12,478 nucleotides of DNA from CAZXNF01 sp050741255. Lineage in GTDB: Bacteria; Pseudomonadota; Gammaproteobacteria; Burkholderiales; SG8-41. Positions within the stretch are counted from its first letter, which is position 1; each line of letters starts with the position of its first letter. The translations under genes were made by a program, and so were the position numbers. The notes beneath the pieces were generated by a model. It searched no databases. It was given only the letters and a program-made list of their open reading frames with translations, and was not told where the DNA came from. Shown in pieces: positions 6,268 to 12,478 of the stretch. The stretch lies in the NCBI GenBank assembly GCA_050741255.1, contig JBOIEQ010000123.1, forward strand, positions 1 through 12,478, written 5' to 3'.

Positions 6268-9200
6268 TTAAAGCAGAACCCGCTCGATGCCGCCGCGGTT
6301 GGCCCTGGCGACAAATTCCGGCAGCCATTGCTCGCCGAGCAGCTTGCGCGCGAGTTCCACCACGATGTAATCGGCCCGGGTGCCCGCGTCGTCGTCGAAT
6401 CGCGCGAGGCCCTGCAGGCAGGACGGACACGAGGTGAGGACCTTGACGGTCGTCCCGCCGGTCGCGCGCAGCGACGCCGCGCCCTTCTCCATTTCCTGCT
6501 GCTTGCGGAAACGCACCTGCGTCGAGATGTCCGGCCGCGTGACGGCGAGCGTGCCGGACTCGCCGCAGCAGCGATCGTTCAGCGGCACCGCGGTGTTCAT
6601 CAACGCGTTGACCACCTTCAGTGGCGCGTAGGTCTTCATCGGCGAGTGGCAGGGGTCGTGGTACATATACCGTTCCCCGCCGACGCCTTCCAGCTTCACG
6701 CCTTTTTCCATCAGGTACTCGTGGATGTCGAGCAGGCGGCAGCCGGGGAAGATCTTGTCGAACTCGTATTTGGCGAGCTGGTCCATGCAGGTGCCGCAGG
6801 ACACGACCACCGTCTTGATGTCGAGGTAGTTCAGCGTGTGCGCGACGCGGTGGAACAGCACGCGATTGCTCGTGCTGATCTCCTGTCCCTTGGCTTCCTC
6901 GCCGGCGGCGGTCTGCGGGTAGCCGCAGCACAGGTAGCCCGGCGGCAGCACGCACTGGCTGCCCACTTCGTAGAGCAGCGCCTGGGTGGCGAGGCCGACC
7001 TGGCTGAACAGCCGCTCCGAGCCGCAGCCCGGAAAATAGAACACCGCGTCGGACTCCTCGGTCACCTTCGCCGGGTCGCGCACGATCGGAATCATCCTCG
7101 CGTCTTCCACGTCGAGCAGCGCGCGCGCGGTCTTCTTCGGCAGGCCGCCGGGCATCGGCTTGTTGATGAAATGGATGACCTGCGCCTTGAGCGGCGGTTT
7201 GCCGACGGTGGCGGGCGGATGCGCGGCCTGGCGACCCGCCAGGCCCAGCGCTCTCGCCACGCGATGGGCGAGCCGTTGCGCGCGATAACCCCACTCGATC
7301 ATCACGGTTCGTACCAGCTTGATCGTGGACGGATCCGTCACGTTGAGGAAGAACATCGCCGCCGTGGTGCCCGGATTCATGCGGCGCTTGCCCTGCTGGC
7401 GCAGGAAATTGCGCATCGCGATCGAGACGTCGCCGAAGTCGATGTCCACCGGGCAGGGGTTCGCGCACTTGTGGCACACCGTGCAATGGTCGGCGACGTC
7501 GCCGAAGACGTCGAAATGCTCGATGGCGACGCCGCGCCGCGTCTGCTCCTCGTAGAGAAAGGCTTCCGTCAGCAGCGAGGTGGCGAGGATCTTGTTGCGC
7601 GGGCTGTAGAGCAGGTTCGCGCCCGGCACGTGGGTCGCGCACACCGGTTTGCACTTGCCGCAGCGCAGGCAGTCCTTGATCGAATCGGCGATGCGGCCGA
7701 TCTCGCTGCGTTCCAGGATCAGGCTTTCCGCGCCGAGCAGGCTGAAGCTCGGCGTGTAGGCGTTGTCGAGATTGGCGCCCGCCAGCAGCTTGCCGGCGTT
7801 GAAGCGGCCCGCCGGGTCGACCTTCTGCTTGTAGGCGCGGAAGGCCTCGACCTGCGCGGGCGCGAGGAAGTCGAGTTTGGTGATGCCGATGCCGTGCTCG
7901 CCCGAGATCACGCCGCCCAGCGATTCGGCGAGCCGCATGATGCGCGCGACCGCGCCCGCGGCCTCCTGCAGCATCGCGTAGTGGTCGGAGTTGACGGGGA
8001 TGTTGGTGTGCACGTTGCCGTCGCCGGCGTGCATGTGCAGCGCGATGAAGACCCGGCCGCGCAGCGCCTGCCGGTGCGCCGCGTGGATGCCTTCGATCAC
8101 GCGCTGGAAGGCGCGGCCGTCGAAGAGATCCATGAGCGGTTCGCATACTTCCGTTTTCCACGACACCCGCAGCGTGTGGTTCTGGAGGAGGTGCCAGAGG
8201 GCGCTGCCGGGAGGCAGGGATGAGGGATGAGGGATGAGGGATGAGGGGTGGGGGCCGAGGGCGGAGGGGTTTCCCTCATCCCTCATCCCTCCGCCCTCCG
8301 CCCTGATCTTCTCCAGCGGTGCGTCCAGACGCGCGAGCAGCCATTGCCAGCGCACGCGGGCGGCGTCGATCAGCAGGCCGGCACGCTCGACGCGGTCGCC
8401 GATCATCTCGTGCGCCGGCACCCGCTCCCGCTCCTCGCCGCCCTGCAGCGGCAGTTCGCCGGCGAGAAAGGCGCCGACCGCGTCGAGGATCGCGAGCTTG
8501 TTTTTGATCGACAGCTCGATGTTGAGCCGTTCGATGCCGCCGGAGTAGTCGCCGAGACGATCGAGCGGGATCACCACGTCTTCGTTGATCTTGAAGGCGT
8601 TGGTGTGCTTCGCGATCGCGGCGGTGCGCGCGCGGTCGAGCCAGAATTTCTTGCGCGCGTCCGGCGTGACCGCGACGAAGCCTTCCGCGCCGCGTGCGTT
8701 GGCGATGCGCACGACCTCCGAGGCGGCGCGCGCGACCGCGTCGTCGTCCTCGCCGACGATATCGGCGAGCAGCACCATTTTCGGACGGCCGTGGCGGGTG
8801 GCCTTGGTCGCGTAGCCGACGGCCTTCACGTAGCGCTCGTCGAGGTGTTCGAGGCCGGCGAGCAGGACGGGCGAGGGACCCGCACCATCCGTTCCGCTGC
8901 CGGGTTTCGACAGGCCGTCCAGATAGCGTTTGATCTCGACGATGCTCGGCACCGCGTCGTGCACCTGGCCGAAAAATTCGAGGCACACCGTGCGGATCGC
9001 CGGCGGCATGCGGTGCAGGATGAAGCGCGCGGCGGTGATCAGGCCGTCGCAGCCTTCCTTCTGGATCCCGGGCAGACCGCCGAGCGCCTTGTCGGTGACG
9101 TCCTTGCCGAGGCCGATCTTGCGGAAGCTGGGTCCGGGGATCTCCAGCGTTTCGCCGCGGCGCGGCGTGACGCCGTCGGCATCGAACCACGTCAGCTTGA

Positions 9201-10188
9201 AGCGCGCGGTGGCGATGTCGTGGATCTTGCCGAGGTTGTGGTCGAGGCGTTCGACCTCCAGCCACTCCGCGTCGGGCGTCACCATCCGCCACCACGCGAG
9301 ATTGTCGAGCGCGGTGCCCCACAGCACGGCTTTCTTGCCGCCGGCGTTCATCGCGACGTTGCCGCCAATGCACGACGCGTCGGCCGAAGTCGGGTCGCAG
9401 GCGAACACCAGGCCGGCGGCTTCCGCGACTTCCATCGCGCGCCGGGTGACGACGCCCGCGCCGCAGCGCACCGTCGGCATGTCCTGCGCCACGCCCGGCA
9501 GGCGCACATGCTCCACCGCGGAAAGTGCCTCCAGCTTCTCGGTGTTGATGACGGCGGACAGCCGCGTCAGCGGAATCGCGCCGCCGGTGTAGCCGGTGCC
9601 GCCGCCGCGCGGCACGATGGTGAGGCCGAGCGCGATGCAGGCCTCGACGAGCGCGCGCACCTCCTGCTCGGTGTCGGGATGGATGACGACGAAGGGGTAC
9701 TCCACGCGCCAGTCGGTCGCGTCGGTGACGTGCGAAACGCGCGCGAGGCCGTCGAATTGCACGTTGTCGCGGCGCGTGACGCGAGCGAGCCGCGCGCTCA
9801 CCTGCTTGCGCAGCGCGAGCGTGTCCTCGAACTGCTGTTCGAAGCGGTCGACGGCCGCGTGCGCCGCGGCGAGCAGGCGCACCACCCGCGCGTCGCTGTC
9901 TTCGCTGCGCCGCGCGTCGATCGCGGCCAGCCGCTGCCGCATGTCGGCGATGAAGGCCGCGCGGCGCTTGCGGTTGGCGAGCAGGTCGTCTTCCAGGTAC
10001 GGGTTGCGCGACACCACCCAGATGTCGCCCAGCACCTCGTACAGCATCTTGGCCGAGCGGCCCGTGCGCCGCGCGCCGCGCAGGTCGTCGAGCACGGCCC
10101 ACAGTTCGGGGCCGAGCAGCCGGATCACGATCTCGCGGTCGGAGAACGAGGTGTAGTTGTACGGAATTTCGCGGAGGCGGGTGGTCAT
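6268..10188 (-). CDS. Giant FAD-linked oxidase / 4Fe-4S / CCG-domain oxidoreductase (DUF3683 type)
   Basis: This 1306-residue fusion resembles a glycolate/D-lactate dehydrogenase flavoprotein joined to a GlpC-like iron-sulfur subunit. An N-terminal DUF3683-like segment (about 1-150) is followed by an FAD-binding PCMH domain with PRGGGTGYTGG at 193-203 and PTSADASCIGGNVAMNAGG. The FAD-oxidase C-terminal domain carries ALHMHAGDGNVHTNIPVNSD and GEHGIGITKLDFL, the latter near residues 770-785. Two 4Fe-4S motifs follow: C840, C843, C846, C850 (CLRCGKCKPVC) and C902, C905, C908, C912 (CTVCHKCANPC). Two CCG domains follow, with GCGSERLF and CCGYPQTAAGEE (about 1053-1097), then SCGTC (about 1129), CCGESG (about 1205) and SCPSC (about 1251). 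The reaction is probably oxidation of a 2-hydroxy acid with electrons passed to quinone, but the substrate is unknown. Residues 629-658 are encoded by a heptamer repeat between the two halves of the FAD oxidase region. The start is ATG at 10188, with no clear Shine-Dalgarno. yqaA lies 94 bp upstream and HIT 25 bp downstream. Confidence 0.93.
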   Translation of the reverse strand: MTTRLREIPYNYTSFSDREIVIRLLGPELWAVLDDLRGARRTGRSAKMLYEVLGDIWVVSRNPYLEDDLLANRKRRAAFIADMRQRLAAIDARRSEDSDARVVRLLAAAHAAVDRFEQQFEDTLALRKQVSARLARVTRRDNVQFDGLARVSHVTDATDWRVEYPFVVIHPDTEQEVRALVEACIALGLTIVPRGGGTGYTGGAIPLTRLSAVINTEKLEALSAVEHVRLPGVAQDMPTVRCGAGVVTRRAMEVAEAAGLVFACDPTSADASCIGGNVAMNAGGKKAVLWGTALDNLAWWRMVTPDAEWLEVERLDHNLGKIHDIATARFKLTWFDADGVTPRRGETLEIPGPSFRKIGLGKDVTDKALGGLPGIQKEGCDGLITAARFILHRMPPAIRTVCLEFFGQVHDAVPSIVEIKRYLDGLSKPGSGTDGAGPSPVLLAGLEHLDERYVKAVGYATKATRHGRPKMVLLADIVGEDDDAVARAASEVVRIANARGAEGFVAVTPDARKKFWLDRARTAAIAKHTNAFKINEDVVIPLDRLGDYSGGIERLNIELSIKNKLAILDAVGAFLAGELPLQGGEERERVPAHEMIGDRVERAGLLIDAARVRWQWLLARLDAPLEKIRAEGGGMRDEGNPSALGPHPSSLIPHPSSLPPGSALWHLLQNHTLRVSWKTEVCEPLMDLFDGRAFQRVIEGIHAAHRQALRGRVFIALHMHAGDGNVHTNIPVNSDHYAMLQEAAGAVARIMRLAESLGGVISGEHGIGITKLDFLAPAQVEAFRAYKQKVDPAGRFNAGKLLAGANLDNAYTPSFSLLGAESLILERSEIGRIADSIKDCLRCGKCKPVCATHVPGANLLYSPRNKILATSLLTEAFLYEEQTRRGVAIEHFDVFGDVADHCTVCHKCANPCPVDIDFGDVSIAMRNFLRQQGKRRMNPGTTAAMFFLNVTDPSTIKLVRTVMIEWGYRAQRLAHRVARALGLAGRQAAHPPATVGKPPLKAQVIHFINKPMPGGLPKKTARALLDVEDARMIPIVRDPAKVTEESDAVFYFPGCGSERLFSQVGLATQALLYEVGSQCVLPPGYLCCGYPQTAAGEEAKGQEISTSNRVLFHRVAHTLNYLDIKTVVVSCGTCMDQLAKYEFDKIFPGCRLLDIHEYLMEKGVKLEGVGGERYMYHDPCHSPMKTYAPLKVVNALMNTAVPLNDRCCGESGTLAVTRPDISTQVRFRKQQEMEKGAASLRATGGTTVKVLTSCPSCLQGLARFDDDAGTRADYIVVELARKLLGEQWLPEFVARANRGGIERVLL
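8217..8303. repeat. Heptamer repeat element inserted in frame inside the oxidoreductase gene
   Basis: The left half reads GGGATGA four times (8217-8244), then GGGGTGG, GGGCCGA and GGGCGGA (8245-8265). After GGGGTTTCCC the right half reads TCATCCC twice (8276-8289) and TCCGCCC twice (8290-8303). The two halves carry the same heptamers in opposite orientation, so they can fold into a hairpin, although pairing is out of register and imperfect. Length is 87 bp, exactly 29 codons, and the reading frame stays open through it. It encodes low-complexity residues such as GMRDEGNPSALG and PHPSSLIPHPSSLPPG (residues 629-658). That sequence is unlike the flanking domain. Confidence 0.88.
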
Positions 10189-10209
10189 GACGCGATCGAA
10201 AGGACCGGC

Positions 10210-10215
10210 ATTCTA
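10210..10215 (-). promoter_or_regulatory. Possible -10 element (TAGAAT) for the oxidoreductase gene
   Basis: On the minus strand GGTAGAATGCCGG contains TAGAAT, five of six bases to the sigma-70 -10 consensus, 21 bp before the ATG at 10188. No convincing -35 lies at 16-18 bp. The 94-bp gap to yqaA leaves room for a promoter, so the oxidoreductase may be transcribed independently of yqaA. Confidence 0.35.
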
Positions 10216-10282
10216 CCGCGCGCTTCCCGCCGTTATTGTCGGGATATCTCTGATTCTCAACGCTTTCCGGGCGGTCTATGGT

Positions 10283-10699
10283 TCATGCCGCGGCCGCCGC
10301 AATGACCGCGTAGCGGGCCGCCTTGCCCAGCGCCATGAAGGCGGCGGCCTGCCACGGGTTCACGCGCAGCCAGCCGGCCGCGACGCACAGCGGATCGCCG
10401 ACGATCGGCACCCACGCCGCGAGCAGCGCCGGGCTGCCGTAGCGCTGCAGGCGGGCGAGCGTGCCCGCGTAGGGGGCGAGCCGCGCCGGCAGCGGCTCAC
10501 GCGGCAGCAGGCGGCCGATCAGCCACGAACTCATCCCGCCCAGGGTATTGCCGGCGGTCGCCACCGCCAGCGCCGGCCCTACGCTGTCCGGATGCAGTTT
10601 CAGCACGCCGAACAGCACCGCCTCCGAACCGCCCGGCAGCAGCGTCGCGGCGAGGAAACTGGCGGCGAACAGGGCGGCGAGGCTGGTGTCGGTATCCAT
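10283..10699 (-). CDS. YqaA-family small membrane protein (SNARE-associated/DedA-like)
   Basis: The product has 138 residues, close to the 142 of E. coli YqaA, which I recall as very similar. Shared features are ASFLAATLLPGGSEAVL near the N-terminus, TAGNTLGGMSSWLIGR in the middle, RLQRYGSPALLAAWVPIVGD, and LCVAAGWLRVNPWQAAAFMALGKAARYAVIA at the end. It should be an inner-membrane protein with several hydrophobic or re-entrant segments. The family is related to DedA proteins, which act in membrane lipid transport, but YqaA itself has no settled function. I use ATG 10699 because MDTDTSLAALFAASF aligns with the usual N-terminus. An upstream in-frame ATG at 10750 adds a proline-rich leader unlike the family. 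No strong Shine-Dalgarno precedes 10699. The gene is divergent from the methyltransferase-like gene, with 73 bp between starts. Confidence 0.88.
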   Translation of the reverse strand: MDTDTSLAALFAASFLAATLLPGGSEAVLFGVLKLHPDSVGPALAVATAGNTLGGMSSWLIGRLLPREPLPARLAPYAGTLARLQRYGSPALLAAWVPIVGDPLCVAAGWLRVNPWQAAAFMALGKAARYAVIAAAAA

Positions 10700-10736
10700 G
10701 TGCGGCAACGGGAGCGCGGGCGGAACGGCCTGCGGG

Positions 10737-10742
10737 TAAAAT
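10737..10742 (+). promoter_or_regulatory. Possible -10 element (TAAAAT) for the methyltransferase-like gene
   Basis: GGGTAAAATCGCGGC contains TAAAAT, five of six to the sigma-70 -10 consensus, 30 bp before the ATG at 10773. The spot where a -35 should lie (near 10714-10719) is GC-rich and does not match, so this is only a candidate. Confidence 0.3.
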
Positions 10743-10772
10743 CGCGGCATCACCCCGTCCGAGGCGGCGCCC

Positions 10773-11309
10773 ATGCTGATCAGCGAAGACTACCGGAAGA
10801 TGCAGCAGCAATTGCACGAAAACCCCAACTACGGGGTGGCCTCCGTGCATTACGCACCCATGGTGGCGGAGGTGATCGAGGCGGTGAAAGCGACCGAGAT
10901 CCTCGACTACGGCGCGGGCAAGGGCCGGCTGGGGGAGACGCTCAAGCAGCATATTCACCGTCCGCTCGTCGTTCACCACTATGAACCGTCGCGGCCGGAA
11001 TGGTCGGCGACACCGGCCCCCTGCGGGTTCGTCGCCTGCATCGATGTGCTGGAACACATCGAGCCGGACCTGCTCGACAATGTGCTGGACGATCTCAAGC
11101 GCGTGACGCAGAACGTCGGCGTGTTTACCGTGCACACCGGCGCCGCCGTGAAGGTGCTGCCCGACGGCCGCAACGCGCACCTGATCCAGAAACCCTCGAC
11201 CTGGTGGCTGCGCAGGATTCTCGACCGCTTCGACCTCGTCACCTTCAACCGCATGCCGATGGGTTTCTGGGTCGGCGTCCAGCGCCAGCAGGAACCGCCC
11301 GCGCACTGA
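10773..11309 (+). CDS. Class I SAM-dependent methyltransferase-like protein
   Basis: This 178-residue protein has a Rossmann-type SAM-binding pattern. Motif I is ILDYGAGKGRLGETL (residues 43-57). The strand ending in an acidic residue is VVHHYEPS, with E71. The conserved strand and helix are CIDVLEHIEPDLLDNVLDDL (89-108). The C-terminal part (HLIQKPSTWWLRRILDRFDL, 136-154) resembles the substrate-side region of small sugar or lipid-linked methyltransferases, but no specific family or substrate can be assigned. The start is ATG 10773 with GAGG at 10761-10764, an 8-nt spacing. No membrane segments are visible. It is divergent from yqaA and convergent with the TPR/oxygenase gene, 21 bp apart. 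Compared with classical methyltransferases it is short, so a diverged or non-catalytic member is possible. Confidence 0.8.
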   Translation: MLISEDYRKMQQQLHENPNYGVASVHYAPMVAEVIEAVKATEILDYGAGKGRLGETLKQHIHRPLVVHHYEPSRPEWSATPAPCGFVACIDVLEHIEPDLLDNVLDDLKRVTQNVGVFTVHTGAAVKVLPDGRNAHLIQKPSTWWLRRILDRFDLVTFNRMPMGFWVGVQRQQEPPAH

Positions 11310-11320
11310 TCCGCGCGGGC
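11297..11320. terminator. GC-rich hairpin between the two convergent genes
   Basis: GCCCGCGC (11297-11304) and GCGCGGGC (11313-11320) form a perfect 8-bp stem with an 8-nt loop that contains the stop codon of the methyltransferase-like gene. Its place between two convergent genes suits a bidirectional transcription stop. No T-tract follows on either strand, so it is not a canonical intrinsic terminator. Confidence 0.4.
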
Positions 11321-11330
11321 CACGCGCCGT

Positions 11331-12478
11331 TCAGCCGCCCGGCGCCGCGCCGAACAGGAAGGTGACGTTCACCCGGCGATTTTCATAGCCAGACTTGAAG
11401 CGGATCTCGTCGGTCACATGGAACAGGCGCGAGTCGAACAGCACGCAGCGGTTTTCCCGGTACGGAATCCGCCGCGGTTGCGCCTGGTGCAGCTTCAGGA
11501 AGGCTTCCATCTTGGCGGCGTTGGTGTTGTAGTCGGCGAAGGTCCAGTGCGCCGGCGCCGGCACGTCGTACACGATCAGGCCGCCGGTCGCGGGATCCGC
11601 GCAGGCCGCTTGCGGCGTGATCCAGAAGTTCACGTTCACCAGCGCGAAGTCCGCGTGCACCTTGATGCCCTGATGGCGCTGGTCGTACTTGAACGCCCAG
11701 GCCTGCATCAGCGGATGCGCGCCGATCACCCGCGGCAGTGCCTGCCGTAATTCGTCGGCGATCGCCAGCAGCACCCGCGGACTGAAGCCCTGGGCGAGGA
11801 AAGCGCCGGTGTAGCCACCGTCGTTGTAGGCCTTCCAGACCGTGGCTTCCTCGCAGTACTCGCGCAGCGCGGCCAGCGCGGCCGGCGACAGAAAATCATC
11901 GATCACCAGCACGGACGGTTGTTGCGCGAAGTACTCCGCGTCCAGCGCGGTGGTGTCGTAGGCGCCCAGCGCGCGTCCGCTGAACGGCGGATCGGGATGA
12001 TGGACCACCGTGGCGAGCGCTTCGCGCAGGGCCTGGCCCTGCGCGCCGGGCGGCGCGTACTCCCCGCCGGGCGTGCCCGGTTGTCCGCGGCACGCCTGCA
12101 GCAGGGCGAGGGCCTCGCGGCCCGCCGGGGGCAGTTTGCCGCGGCGTTCGAGCAAGCCGAGCTGCTCGAGATCGTGCTGCAACAGCGGCTCGGGCACCGG
12201 CCACGGCAGCAGGTCGAACAGCACGCCCTGCTCGCGCGTCAGCGCGAAGGAGCGCGCGAGCCGTGCGTGGCCGCCGTCGAGATCGCGCGCACGCAGGCGG
12301 TCGATCGCGAGCGCGAACTGGCATTCGATGTCCGCGGCGATCAGCGCCGCGAAGCGGTGTTCGAGCCGCTGCAGGGCGGTGCGGGCGTCCGCCCCGTCGT
12401 CGGCCGCGTGCAGTTTCAGCAGCGCCTGCAGCGCGGCCACCGGCGGCGGCGTGCAGGCGAGGGCGCGCTCGTAGGCGG
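11331..12478 (-). CDS. TPR-containing 2-oxoglutarate/Fe(II)-dependent oxygenase-like protein (runs off the right edge)
   Basis: The minus-strand frame is open from the stop at 11331 to the window edge, giving 381 residues of C-terminal sequence. A GTG at 12440 is in frame, but the codons before it still read AYERALACTPPP, which looks like the second helix of a TPR repeat, so the true start is probably outside. The N-terminal 150 or so residues are Ala/Leu-rich and helical, as in TPR proteins. From about VLVIDDFLSPAALAALREYC the sequence resembles 2OG-Fe(II) oxygenases of the prolyl-hydroxylase type. The HxD iron ligands are in KVHADFALVN (H at 11655-11657, D at 11649-11651). The distal histidine is in FDSRLFHVTDEI (H at 11418-11420). 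The likely 2OG-binding arginine is in the motif ENRRVNVTFLFG. Such enzymes hydroxylate proteins, lipids or small molecules; the substrate here is unknown. It converges with the methyltransferase-like gene. Confidence 0.78.
   Translation of the reverse strand, partial: AYERALACTPPPVAALQALLKLHAADDGADARTALQRLEHRFAALIAADIECQFALAIDRLRARDLDGGHARLARSFALTREQGVLFDLLPWPVPEPLLQHDLEQLGLLERRGKLPPAGREALALLQACRGQPGTPGGEYAPPGAQGQALREALATVVHHPDPPFSGRALGAYDTTALDAEYFAQQPSVLVIDDFLSPAALAALREYCEEATVWKAYNDGGYTGAFLAQGFSPRVLLAIADELRQALPRVIGAHPLMQAWAFKYDQRHQGIKVHADFALVNVNFWITPQAACADPATGGLIVYDVPAPAHWTFADYNTNAAKMEAFLKLHQAQPRRIPYRENRCVLFDSRLFHVTDEIRFKSGYENRRVNVTFLFGAAPGG

Noticed and set aside
6181..8303. CRISPR array interpretation of the repeats
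   Set aside because: The units are contiguous 7-mers with no spacers, and each element is an inverted pair. No cas gene is nearby.
2457..10305. Several very long open frames antisense to recognised genes (for example 2457-4298 minus, 3458-5494 plus, 6196-8223 plus, 8248-10305 plus)
   Set aside because: They overlap genes with clear family motifs, and their translations are Arg/Ala/Gly-rich with no recognisable domains. High GC content at third codon positions removes stop codons from the opposite strand, which explains them.

Overview
This GC-rich window carries ordinary chromosomal genes with dense coding on both strands. It most likely comes from a betaproteobacterium, perhaps near the Rhodocyclales. 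The clues are ubiE flanked by a DUF971 gene and a Tim44-like gene, the compact phoB-phoR pair, and a giant DUF3683-type FAD/Fe-S oxidoreductase with the start MTTRLREIPYNYTSFSDREI. The taxonomic call rests on recalled gene content and codon composition, not on a search.

Positions 1-1650 (minus strand) form a probable ubiquinone-related operon: DUF971 protein, then ubiE, then a Tim44-like membrane protein that runs off the left edge. A 133-bp divergent intergenic region (1651-1783) separates it from phoB and phoR on the plus strand (1784-3863), the response regulator and histidine kinase of phosphate starvation. That region holds three 11-bp-spaced Pho half-sites, so phoB is probably autoregulated and the quinone operon may share the control element.

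Positions 3890-5515 (minus) encode a protein of about 541 residues with a degenerate PilZ-like C-terminal region. A 250-bp gap (5516-5765) contains several small inverted repeats, one of which can pair with the Shine-Dalgarno sequence of the PilZ-like gene.

Positions 5766-10699 (minus) form a likely run of three genes: a YqaA-family membrane protein, a 1306-residue FAD/Fe-S/CCG-domain oxidoreductase, and a HIT-family protein. Two heptanucleotide-repeat elements of the same sequence family lie here. One is an in-frame 87-bp insert within the oxidoreductase gene. The other is a near-perfect 28-bp-stem hairpin between the oxidoreductase and HIT genes, and it supplies the only usable HIT start codon. 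These repeats are the most unusual feature of the window.

Positions 10773-12478 hold a small SAM-dependent methyltransferase-like gene (plus) convergent with a TPR plus 2-oxoglutarate/Fe(II) oxygenase-like gene (minus) that runs off the right edge. I saw no tRNA, rRNA, CRISPR array, transposase or phage gene. I did not find a clear-cut new multi-gene system. The heptamer elements and the methyltransferase/oxygenase neighbourhood are the best leads.
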